Positions 47,696-58,907 of a DNA stretch of 64,000 nt are shown one piece after another (position 1 is the stretch's first letter; each line of letters begins with the position of its first letter). A program made the position numbers and the translations under genes. The stretch is from Oryzias latipes. Its lineage: Eukaryota; Chordata; Actinopteri; Beloniformes; Adrianichthyidae. The DNA lies in the NCBI RefSeq assembly GCF_002234675.1, contig NC_019859.2, positions 15,549,002 to 15,613,001 on the forward strand, read 5' to 3'. The notes below the pieces were generated by a model, which saw nothing but the letters and a program-made list of their open reading frames with translations, was not told the DNA's origin and searched no databases.

Positions 47696-49320
47696 TTAAT
47701 AAAGAATGACATTATTAACATGAGCTGAGTAATCCATCAGCATGTGATGATCCATGCTGATGGATCCCCTCCCCTTTTCCTCCATGTAATATACAACTTC
47801 CTCAGTTGTTCTCAGTGGATAATGTTCTCTTTTAATGGCAGCATTCAGGTCTTGTGGGTCAATGCAGATACAAACTTTGTTAGGTTTTGTTACAGTCACC
47901 ATACTATTTACCCACTCTGTGGATTCTGTTTGTTTGGTTATTACTCCCAAGCATTCCATTCTTTTCAGCTCTGTTTCAATTTTGTCTTTCAGAGCAACAG
48001 GCACTTTCCTGGGTGCATGGACGACTGGACTGACATCTGGATCTGTTGTGATATCCAGTCCAGGCAAACAGCCTAATCCAGTGAAGAGATCCTCATATTC
48101 ATCAAGTATGTCACTCTCTGTTTCAAGCACATGCAGTCTTTTATTTCCTCACATGACGCTCCTCCCAGAATTGCAGGTGCCTTGTTCTTTATGACTTCAA
48201 ACTCCATATCATAGTTTTTTTCTTTGTACGGACATGTCAACACGATTTTTCCTTTAGTTTGAATTTTTTTGACCTGAATACGCAACAAGCTTGGAGTAAG
48301 ATCTGCTCACCTTTTTGTCCAATCTCAGCTTTCTGAGGTCCCTCATGGAAATGACATTACATCAGCTCCAGTATCCAGCCTGACTCTCATGCCACTTTTC
48401 TTTCTTTGTTTCCCTCAGCATTCATCTGCGAGACTGGGTGTTCATATTTTTCTGCTTGTATGGAGCCAATGAAAAATTCTTGATCACACTTTTTTACCTG
48501 TTGCACTTTGTGGTTATCTTGTTGTCTTCGTGAATTACACATTTTTGCATAATGAATGAGACTTTGCACACTTGTCCATAAGCAGGACATTTTCTTGGCT
48601 CATGCTTGTAGCCACATCTGGTGCAGTTTCCTTGATTTCTCATCTTTATGCTCTGTGACTTTAATCCATCATCTTTCTTTCTCTCATGTTGTTTTTACTT
48701 GGTGACTTTATGAACAGGAATTTCAACCTCCTCATGTAGACTTTTGAGCTGACTCCGGCTTAACTCACTGGCCTTACAAAGGTCTATTGCTTTTTGTAGC
48801 GTGAGGTCAGGTTCTTGAAATAGTCGTCCTCTAACTTGATCATCCATTACTCCACAAATGAGTCTATCCTGAATCAGTGAGTCAGTGAGATGCTCGAACT
48901 CACAGTTTCTTGCTTTATTCTTCAAATCAGTCACATACGCATCAACAGTTTCTGAATTTTCCTTGCAGGCATGTGAAGAACAGGTGTCTCAAATACATCA
49001 CATTTTTTCTTGGCTTACAATGCTGCCTGAACATCTCTTTCATCACATCGCAGTCATCAACGTCTTCATCAAAGTTAAATGTGTTGAATACCTTAACTAC
49101 CTCGTCCCCAGCCACGTGCAGGAATGTGGCTCTTTGCAGCGCGTCAGACTTTTCATCGATTCCGCTGGCGACAAGAAAAAGTTCAAATCTCCGGATTCAG
49201 ACCTTCCGATTTTCCGCTAGATTTCCTTATAGACTTAGTGACGTCTGTGGTTTCATCTGCTCCATTTTCTTCCTCTTTTCCGCTAAGTTTCTTCACTTCT
49301 GACAGCATGTAATACACGAT
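47696..49320 (-). pseudogene. Decayed Ty3/Gypsy retrotransposon (gag and start of pol)
   Basis: Read on the minus strand the order is canonical. A primer-binding-like TGTCAGAAGTG lies near 49300. Gag follows with LQRATFLHVAGDEVVKVFNT (about 49080-49150) and LIQDRLICGVMDDQVRGRLF (about 48840). A CX2CX3HX4C zinc knuckle (CTRCGYKHEPRKC) lies at about 48590-48630. Protease-region sequence follows, then the N-terminal reverse transcriptase region (DEYEDLFTGLGCLPG..., PRKVPVALKDK, ELKRMECLGVITK, WVNSMVTVTKPN) at 47740-48120. Several frameshifts and stops break it. It ends before the catalytic reverse transcriptase motifs, so RNase H, integrase and the 3' LTR are missing. Confidence 0.75.
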
Positions 49321-49450
49321 GTGTACAGAGTCAGGTTTTCAGTCTACCGTCTTTTTATTCAGTTTTCTTTTACTACATAGAAACAGCACAAGCTCAAACC
49401 TGTGGACACAACGAGTATAACACCTCCATTACACTACAATTCACAAACAT
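49321..49450 (-). mobile_element. Probable 5' LTR end of the Gypsy remnant
   Basis: Directly upstream of the primer-binding-like motif, the minus strand has AATAAAAAGACGG then GTATTACATGC, as expected at an LTR 3' end. The outer boundary was not found. Confidence 0.35.
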
Positions 49451-49857
49451 TTGTGGCTCCTTCTCTAAGATAGGAGCGCTTGCAGCTGCGGGGACGGCAA
49501 TTGGCAGGTTTTAGGCCGTTCCAAAGTCTGGGAAATAACAGATGATAGAAAACCGATAGTGTGCAATTTTTTTCTTCCAAGCACGGGGATGGCAACCCCC
49601 TTTGAATTTGCACCCCGGGAAATTGCCTGTGTTGCCCGTGCCTAGAACCGCTACTGCACAAGGCTCAACAATAACACTTTTTGTTGTGAAACAGCATTAC
49701 AATCAGTCATTAAAAACAGTTGCTGTGGGTCAGAGTTGGAAGAGTTTTCCTCAAGCTTTAGTTTTTAGCAGTGCTTGGACCTTTTGATGGTCCTACTCCA
49801 ATTAGCCCTGAAAAGGGCTGCAGACCTGTATGCCTTCAGCAGGAGACGCACCTCCTA

Positions 49858-50340
49858 GAAGCGTTCCCAGTGATCTTTTAATTATGATTATACCTTTTTT
49901 AGCCAAAAAACCCCCACAAAAAATTGTATTGTATTCTTGGACATATTTTCTGCAGAGCGGCAGGAATTCATTAAAAAATTGTTGGCGGGATTGTTGGCAT
50001 GGAGTAAACCTTCCGCCTTCCCATAATCCATCCCCACTAGTTTACAGCTTCTCACATCCCCGACCTAACATCACCGAAGCATCAAAAATGCCAAGAAATA
50101 TTAGAGCTATCCAGCCACACAGTTTTGCGCTCTGACGAGGAAAACCAAGACGTACATGGATCCTTATTGCATTAGCACATGGATCTGGTCGTCTACAAGT
50201 GGAAGCATCAGAATGGAGCGGAGCAGGGAGCTGCCAACTGTGGCTTTTATGTCTTAGATAAAAGCTTTTTCCAACAGCATTTTGCTCTTGATTCACCATG
50301 AGTTGAATAAAGAAATACTCAAAAATGCATATTTCTGAGT
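49858..50340. mobile_element. TTAA-type MITE, copy 4, left-truncated
   Basis: It begins inside the family sequence (GCGTTCCCAGTGATCTTTTA) and shares CTGCAGAGCGGCAGGA, GACGAGGAAAACCAAGACG and GAATAAAGAAATACTCAAAA with the other copies. Both termini are missing or eroded. Confidence 0.65.
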
Positions 50341-52980
50341 ATTCAAATTTGCACTGTCTGTGCTGTGGCTGAATTGTACAAAGAAGTGGGAAGTTTGATG
50401 TGCACCGCTGTCAAGTTTCAAGTCATTTATTCTCTTCGTTTTCTGTTTGTTCACAGTTCCCCATTTTGCATTATTCTTCTTCAATACGTCAATAACTTTA
50501 CACATTGTCATGTGGACCAATCACCTCAAATTGCAGAAGGAATTCTGTTTATCCAGCACGGCTGTGGGAAGTAGTTCCTGATTTCACTCTCCAAATCACT
50601 CTGTCTGATGCTACACTCACAAAGGGTCACAGGTCTTCCAATGAAAACATCAAAGCTCAACCCACCAAGAAATCACATGTTCTTCAGAGCTTTATGAGTA
50701 AAAAGAAGGTATATTTTTTCATTCAACACCAAGGTTTCAAATACAGAGTCGTTATTAAAAGCCGTCCCCGTTCTGAACACATAGCTGTATGCAAATGAGA
50801 GGGTGTAGACCTACTTAAACAAGAATCAAAACAGAAAGAAGCTTGTTGGTCGAATAATGCTGAATAATCCACACTTGCTCTTCATTCTTTCTAATATAAA
50901 CATGTGATATTGATATGAAATACTTTTGCTCACAAAAGATGCAGACATCTTAAATTTACTGAATTGAGTCAAAATGTGTGTTTTAAACTAAATTATGACA
51001 ATTAGTCATCAGTAATCCACAAAAAAGCTAAAAATGAATTGTTTTTGTGGTTATGGTTCAGTGTAAAAGAGAACATGAGTGATGATTTTATTTACATGAA
51101 GGATAACAGTTTGACTAATCAGCTTCAATCTGTATCAGTTGAGACAGAAAGGTGGCTTCTGACAATGAAAGGAGACAAGGAGATGGCAGCTTTGAGCTAA
51201 TCGCACAAACAGAGACAGACAACTACGCTGAAAATGTTGCAACGATGATCAAGTGGGTTAAAAAGCTGTTTTAATTCTAGTGCTCTGCTGCACTGACTGC
51301 AGCTGTGAACAAAGGCCATTGAAGACTGATGTGTGTTAATAGATATTCAGGAAACATTTCATGCATTTAAGAAATGCAGAAGATAGATGAAGGACGCTGA
51401 TTCGCTGTGGCGAACCCTGAAGGGAAAAGCTGAAAGGAAAAGAAGAAGAGGCAAATTTTGTTGAAAGATTGTAGGCCAACATTTCTCTGCATCACTATTA
51501 TATTTAATTTATTGGATAAAAAAAAACATAACTGTAAAAAAACAAACTGAAACTATGTAATCTAAAAGAATTGCAAACTAATATCTTCTTTTGTCTTATA
51601 TACAATGTTATCAGGGGTGAAAGTAGATTTTTTTTATGCCAGTACCATATCAAGTTTTTTCAACCTAAACATTTTTAATAGTAGTAAATGCAGAGGAAGA
51701 GTGTAATGATTGATAGATGAATTGATTTATCCAACCAAATTTATCCGTCTGATTAAAAATTTTAATTGAATCAAACTATAAAATTATGAAAAAGTTTCAA
51801 TATGAAATAAATTGATTATGATTGATCTGGGAAAATACCATTTAGATTGAGATGTGATAGGTTTGTTGTACGATAACGTAATAACAACCGAATTCCATCA
51901 TAGTGGACAACTCAAGTGATGACATCAAAATAATGATCAGTCATTCATTCATTGTGGAAAAAATATTTGAGTTGATTATTGTTCTTATTGATAAATGCTA
52001 GAAATGCACCTCCTTTTCCATTTTATTCTTCTCCACTATTAATTTCAGCTTGTACATTTTCATCGTCACTTACAGTCTTCCTCCTGAACAATCTACCCTG
52101 CATTGTTCTTTTTTCAATGACTTTTTCATATATAAATTAATCTTTTTGCTGCACATTTCACCTCTACCGTTGCATTAAGTTTTATCTTGAACTGTCAATC
52201 ACAATATAGTGTTCAGAAGACTGTAGGAATCATTTAATATTTTTCTGATGACATGCAAAGTAACCAACCTCCAACTTCTATGAAAATATGCCAACTTGAC
52301 TGTGAATGAATTGATTGACCCCGGACAACAAATCAAAGGTTTTATGATATGTAAATGTATATGCTATTATAAAGATGAAATGCTCAAAATTAGATAATAA
52401 AGACATAAAGCAGTAATATTACAATTCAGCTTTAAACTACTGGTATATAACATTTTAGCTTTTCCCTTTTGTAACAAATTTGAAAGATACAACACAAAGC
52501 ACTGCACTCACAAAACAAAATAAACAACAACAAAAATACCTTTATTCACAGTAAAGGTTGACATTTAGAAAACTATGTGTATCAGCTCTGAGGAGCTGAT
52601 CTGGTTTCTTCTGTCAGTATTGATCTACTCAGTCCTGGAGAAGATTCTCTCAGGTGTCTGTAAAGGTTAATTGGTGAGCTGATTCTTTGTGGAATTATTT
52701 TCCTGCAGACTCTACACTTTTCCTTTGAATTATCAATAAAAGTGAAATGGTCCCGGATTTTGCTCTATTTCCAGTGTTGTTTTCTCTACTTTACATTTTT
52801 GTGTTGATGTAGTTTGTTGTTGCGTCCCTCGTATACTCTCTCTGCGTCCCTCGTATTCAGTCCTCGGATCACGTGCTGCATGTAACAACACAAGCTCAGC
52901 GCAAACACTGCTTTATTGACCAGTCAGGTGAGGCTTAAAGAGAAAAAAGAGAGGTCAAAAGAAAGTTATTTTTATTTTTA
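50341..52980. other. Gene-free stretch
   Basis: Mostly AT-rich with no host coding sequence. A short retroposon-tail motif (GATTCGCTGTGGCGAACCC, then GGGAAAAGCTGAAAGG) lies at 51399-51449. Confidence 0.4.
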
Positions 52981-52984
52981 AAGA

Positions 52985-53600
52985 ACATGGCTCCCATGAA
53001 GGAGCCGGCTCTTGTCCTTCTCTCCAAAGAGCGGCTCTAAAAGAGCCGTTTCACTGGCGACCGACAAATGGCTGTTGTTTATGGAAGCAACAGAATTAGC
53101 GGATAACTTGAGAGGAGAGAGGGATGTAGATCACAATTTTTAGTGATGATAAGACACTAATAACTGCTAAAATAATGAGATAAAGTGCTGCAGGGTTCAC
53201 AGTTTTAGCGGCATCAGCATTCACCGCCAGTTCGTTGCTCCTCCATGGTGCCTAGTCTGGTCATCTATGTTTTTGCTCTCAAACCTTTATTCCTAAGTTT
53301 ATCTCTGCTTATGCCTTGCTTCCAGGAAAACAAACCATCCACAAGTGGAAACCTAGGAATGCTCCTTGAACCGTTTGGACCTCCTCGCTACGCCACGATC
53401 CTGTTCATGCCTATCCTCCAGCCACGCCACGACCTCGAAGCTTTAATCCTATCCCTCGCTCAGCTTCTCACCTGCCACCAGCTGTCATCCTCGCCAACGT
53501 CTCCACAACCTGCAAAGAAATAAATCATCTTTGCTTACCTTCTCTCTCCTGTTTTCCTTCCGGGTTCCAGCATCTGGGTCTGTTTTCGTTCACTGCCAAT
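52985..53600. other. Possible transposon and LTR fragments
   Basis: Alternating GAGCCGGCTC and GAGCGGCTC motifs at 53000-53050 resemble ends of fish DNA transposons. The C-rich 53225-53580 section, with an AATAAA near 53520, resembles LTR sequence. Neither has defined termini. Confidence 0.25.
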
Positions 53601-56460
53601 CATGACAGTTACAGCAGTAACAAGCCGCCAAACAGCTGATCTTCCAGCCGGTACAGCGTACCTCTGCCAGGTACCGCAGTACAATACACAGTACTGGACC
53701 GTACTGGCTTACGTCCAGCCCTGAGTATTACATAAATGTTTACCTTAAATCCTGTCAATGTTACATTGATCTTATTTGTACTAATGGCTGCATTTTTTAA
53801 ATTCCATATATCATTGTTTTAAAAAACAAACTGCAATCAAGATTCAGGAATTAGCAGGGATTTCATGCCTGCCCGTGAGGGTAAATCCCTGCCCACATTC
53901 TGTTCCCTGTATCAGCAGAAATCCTTGCTAAGACTCCGTGTGCCTCCGCCCTGTCTGTGGCACAACAGACAGACTGCATAGAGAAAAAGGCAGGAGACAA
54001 AAACAGCAACTTTACTTAGTTTTATTTAATCCAGCAAGAGTTTCGGACTCTGTTCATCAAAAAGTAGATGCTCCGGTGTGTATCTGGCCTAAATGTTCAA
54101 CTAAACATGGATAGATTCATATATTTAAATATCATTCATGAACATTTAGCTACAAATTATATTCATTTAGCCTTAAGGAAAAATGATGCACAGAATTTGC
54201 AACAATATGCACATCTCTGCAGAGTCAACAAACAAAAAAGGATCATACACCTACCTTCAATTCAAACACCTCTTTTAACTTTCTAAGAAAGAAAGAAAGT
54301 ATTTTTCATTTGACTTTAATTTTCATTTAAAAAAAAAAAGCATTTGAAAATGTACTCAATTGGCAGCTTTCCATCACTGCGTGACCTCTTAAAAAAATGC
54401 ATTCGTTTGTGCAACAGCATATTCAGCAGTGACTCAGGAAACAGGTTTGATGGTGTTTTCAAGTTAGCAATAACTAAATGTGGGTTTAAGTGTGTGTGTG
54501 TTCAACACAAAGACTGATTCTCATTTTATCAGTGTTAATGTGAGCAGACCTGCATGGAATGTGTAGTTCAGCCTGTAGCAACAGTGGTTGAAGATGTGGG
54601 TGGATGTCTGTCGGCCCAGGAAGTCCCCTGTTTTTGTGTGTGTGTGTCTGTGTGAGTGTGAAAAGGTCACTGAGAGCGACTGAAGACGTTATTGCTGTAG
54701 CCTTTTGTTTTCAAAGGAGATTTAGTAAAGTTAATAATAGTTTCCTCCTGAACAAGAAGCAGTCAGTGGAGCTGTCATAGCAGGGAGCTCATCTAAACTC
54801 GCCGTAGTTCATGTTTGTTCTCCGGGTTCAAGTTTCCAGCGAGATCGGAAAGGTGTTTGGTCACATAAAAAGAAAGATAGAAGCTACAAGAAAAGGTTTT
54901 TTTTTATCGTCTGTATTACTACATTGGGGTGTTTGCCATCCTTCTTGATCCTTACAAACTCTGCTTTGTGTGCGATCACAGCTGCACTCTGGACCGATGT
55001 CCTGTGCAGCTGAGGAGGGGAATACCTTTCCTCTGATTCATGGTGAATGAGACAGCGACCTGCTGACTCGTTCACTCTTTACACCGCCACTTGAATGGTA
55101 CCCCATTGATCCCCTAAAGCTTCCTGATGAAGATTTAAACCATTATACAACAACAAAATTGAAATTAAGCCCTCATGCAATTCAGGATTTGCATCTTGCA
55201 ACACGCCCCCCTGTTTAAACACCAACATTCACTTGTGCTGAACGTGGTAGCCTTGTTTTTTTTTCATTTTGTGGGATCTTAAAGTTATTGCACACTTGGT
55301 TCTCCGTTAGAGCCATTTGACTCATTTGTGTTAAGATCGCCCTACTCGCTGATCCTCCCCTCCTCCCACGATGGCAGACATTACATCAAAGTCATATCAG
55401 GAACCATGACTTGGGTTAAGCACACACAATTCATTGTACTTTATTGCAGTTTAACTATTTGATAGGCTGCTTTGTTTGCTTTGACATTCACTTGTCTGAA
55501 CTTTTTTCAAATAAAAGCCAGACTGAGAAAGACTATGTTTCTCTTTGAACTTGAGGTTAGGTTTTAACACTGAAATAATCGTTCCATTCATTCCTGGTTT
55601 GCAGTCAGTTTGGAGTTGTTCCTTCTTGTATTGCTCATTTAAATTACAGCACGGCTAATCTTAGCATCTAACTGTTTTGCACAATCTTTTGTTGGGGAAA
55701 CAGATCTGCATCAGCTCCGGATGAGACCAAAAATAAGAGAACAACTTCTACTGACGCTTCCCCGTCCATGGAAACGCAGGTTAGAACAGAGGCTGTCTCA
55801 TGCTGTCCTTCGTTTACCAGGACAACACGTACAAAAAAAAGGAATTATACAACAAATCACAGTCACTGAATCATGATGTGAGGTAATGCTGTCTGCTGCT
55901 TTTTGTTTTTAGGTCCAAAAAAGTTTGAATAACTCTTAGATTTTATTTTCTTGCAAAAGTGTATCACAGAATGGCCACTTATAAAATAAGTGTTTGGATT
56001 CTTCTTCTTCTGTTGTTGCGATACAAAAATGTCATGAAAATAAAAAAATAATAATTGAAAAACATTGCAACATTTTTGTGTGAAAGTTAACTTCATACCA
56101 CTTTTCTTTAAAAAAATAAACCAAACACATAATGATATCTTGTTTGTTTAGGTTTACTTATAGACCTAAATACTTATAGACCTAAATGAACTAAATGATT
56201 CGCCAATGTATCAATTTTTTTAACCTCTTTTCTGGTTGGAAATCCAATTTAAAAATATCTTTAATATTGCATAACTCCTCATGGAGCTCTTTAAAGATAA
56301 GTCTCTGACATATTTTGATCTCAGACCTCAGAGGTCATGGTTTCACATCTGTTTTCTTTGATTTTTTTTTCTTTTTGCCAGAATAAAAATAATTGTCCAG
56401 TAACAGTGTATTTCTTTTTCTATGACATGGCGATATAAGTGCCTTCAAAGATAACTGGTT
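53601..56460. other. Gene-free stretch, nothing recognised
   Basis: No coding, RNA or named repeat feature seen. Confidence 0.4.
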
Positions 56461-56470
56461 ATTTATTCAA

Positions 56471-56674
56471 CCCTTGTGCTATCTTAGATGACCCCCCCAT
56501 ACATTGACGTGTTCTCCCTACCATGACAAAGGTGGATAAAGGTGGAAAGATTTCATGTAATCCATGGACACCAGTGAAGATCACAAATCATTGAAGAAAA
56601 AAGGTTCAGTGTACTGTCTAGTGGGTCTAGATGACCCAACTCCAAACGTTAAAGTGCCTAGGATAGCACAAGGG
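56471..56674. mobile_element. Short MITE, piggyBac-like termini
   Basis: CCCTTGTGCTATCTTAG at the left and CTAGGATAGCACAAGGG at the right are inverted repeats with one mismatch. Flanking TCAA and TTAG could be eroded TTAA target copies. 204 bp, with AGATGACCC near both ends. No coding capacity. Confidence 0.7.
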
Positions 56675-57350
56675 TTAGAAAATATATATCAATTCATCAC
56701 TATAGTGTAAGAATGGAATTCTATTCAACCACTCTGAATGAGGGGAGGTGATGATGGTTATATTCAAAACTTTTTTTTTTTTATCACTCCACCTGAGTTG
56801 AAGCCCTGAAAGAGGGTGGACCGTTGTGTGTCTGTAGAATGACTAACCTAAATTAGAAAAACTGTCCCTTCATTCAAAAAACATGAATAATTCTAGCTGA
56901 ATCATAAAAACAAAAAAAGCAAATTTTAGAAGGTAATGTGAATTTTTCGAAGAAAAGAAAAACTGTAAATAAATATGCACAACATAAGGTGTTGTAAAAA
57001 GGGGTGGAATGATACAATATTTCTCTTCCCACTCCTTTTCAAACACACTGTTTTGTTTTTTCTGTCTGCTTTCAACTTCTGTTTTTATTTTCATTGTGTA
57101 TTTAAATAAAAAATAGAAATTGAAAAATTGAAATTGAAATATGTTTTGTTGTGCAGACTAACATGGTTGTCATGGCCTAGTGGTTTGGATGACAGGGGGG
57201 AAACCAGTTTGGGTCAATACCCACTGCAGGGATTCCATGTTAGTGGGATCAAATCCTGTTAACAACCAATACATTTTTTTTTCTTCTTTTTCAGGAAAGT
57301 AATCTACCATTTCCTGCCATTCAATCAAAATTTCAAAGATTTATTTAATA

Positions 57351-57452
57351 CACACATGCACACATGCACAAATGCACACACACCCACACACACACACCCC
57401 CCCCACACACACACACATACATATATATACATTTTCTATATATATATATATC
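57351..57452. repeat. (CA)n/(TA)n microsatellite
   Basis: CA-rich tract interrupted by a C-run, followed by TA units. Confidence 0.9.
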
Positions 57453-57683
57453 ACCAATAACTTCATAACTGGTTTGTGAATCTCAATTTCCTATTGGCTT
57501 GCAAACTAACATTACAGTTCTATGCTTTTTCTTTTGTTCCAATTTCAATTTTATTTCCAAATAAAAAACTGTTTATTACTTTGTCCAAAATTTTAGCAAC
57601 AAACAGTAAAAAAACACAACAAAATTCATTATAATTCAAAGTAGCGGGTGAACAAAGCACTCAACTGCACTTGGGCTTTCTTC

Positions 57684-57783
57684 TCTTTTCCAAAAAGCTT
57701 CTGGAATAATTTCAAAATAAGAAAGCCCAACTGCACTTGGGCTTTCTTATTTTGAAATTATTCCAGAAGCTTTTTGGAAAAGA
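57684..57783. repeat. Perfect 46-bp inverted repeat (hairpin)
   Basis: The arms at 57684-57729 and 57738-57783 are exact reverse complements over 46 bp, with an 8-base spacer ACTGCACT. The direct repeat AACTGCACTTGGGCTTTCTT also occurs twice (57663 and 57729), so the spacer and second arm start copy the sequence just left of the first arm. Confidence 0.95.
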
Positions 57784-58061
57784 TAAGAAACATCCTCAAT
57801 AACAAAAATTTACGATGGAGTTTTAGGGCCACGGTGAGAAAAGAATTCTGATAGTTAATCTTTTTTTGTTTCTCACTTACAGGAAAAATGTCGAGATTAA
57901 ATTTGAAATACATTCAACCCGCTAAAGCAAAGTTGTCTGTTTATCTGAGCCTTGGTCTAGGATGAAAGACATGGAGCATTTTGTGAAGCTTTAGTTCCAG
58001 ATTGGTTTCAAAAACAGAAATTTCTAAACCTTTTGGCGGCTCAAAATTAAATTATTGTTAG

Positions 58062-58255
58062 TGTAGCCGGCCTTCCGGGGTTCGGTGGCAGTAAAGCGGA
58101 GTTTCCCATGTAAAATAAGGAGCTCAGAAAAACGTTTGGGTGAAGAGGACTACAACTTTATTTTCCTTTTTTATTCACACACCTTGAAGTTCATCTGTCA
58201 CCTTACGTCATAAACCTGTCATCCGAACACCAATGCAGAAGTAAACAGTGTTACA
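58062..58255 (-). mobile_element. Possible solo LTR
   Basis: On the minus strand it begins TGTAACACTG, contains AATAAA, and ends GGCCGGCTACA, so it has TG...CA ends. No matching target duplication is visible. Confidence 0.25.
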
Positions 58256-58907
58256 CATGCCCCCTCCTGCAGATGAAACGCCCCGTTTCAACATAAAACA
58301 ACAAAGATGAATGACAATAGTCTGTTATATTAGCATTAGAACGTTAAAATGCCAAAAAGTGCACCTGCTGACACGGAAGTGTCACAAAGACGTAGAGATC
58401 TTGTCTTTGGTGGAGGAAGAAAGGATTCAAGTGGACAGCTGCCTGCAGGGATACCGATGGCTTCATCAACGGCTGCAGAGATCCTGCAAACCACCCATCA
58501 ATAAATAAAACTTTAATAAATTGTAAATCAAACAAATGAGCTTCCCATCAGGAACGTTATCAATAAACATTCAGCTCACCTGTTCAACTAAGTTCAATAG
58601 GTCTGCTCTGCTGCTGCGCGGCGTTCACTTGCTGCTGCTCTGTATGCTCACAATGATCAGTTCGACTTTAATCTCGAAAATTTACAACTTTAAATGTCGT
58701 AATTTTACTTTCTTTTTTTTGGTGGCCCTAAAAGTCTGTCATAAAAAAAACAACCAAGTCCAGTTGCCTCTTTTTTCTTTTTGTACACCACTTCAATGGA
58801 ATCAACCTGAATGAATGAGAATCCACACAGACAGGCTTTTTAAAATGCTCTGCACACGGACGGGCACACGCACTATTTAGCCTTGCACTCTCCCGGTTAG
58901 AACAGCT
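58256..58907. other. Upstream of the L1 ORF2; 5' end of element not located
   Basis: No ORF1-like coiled-coil/RRM protein is visible, so the L1 is probably 5'-truncated or ORF1-less here. The junction with flanking DNA could not be placed. Confidence 0.35.

Noticed and set aside
53245-53523. 92-codon open frame in a C-rich stretch
   Set aside because: Looks like LTR or other repeat sequence; no protein similarity.
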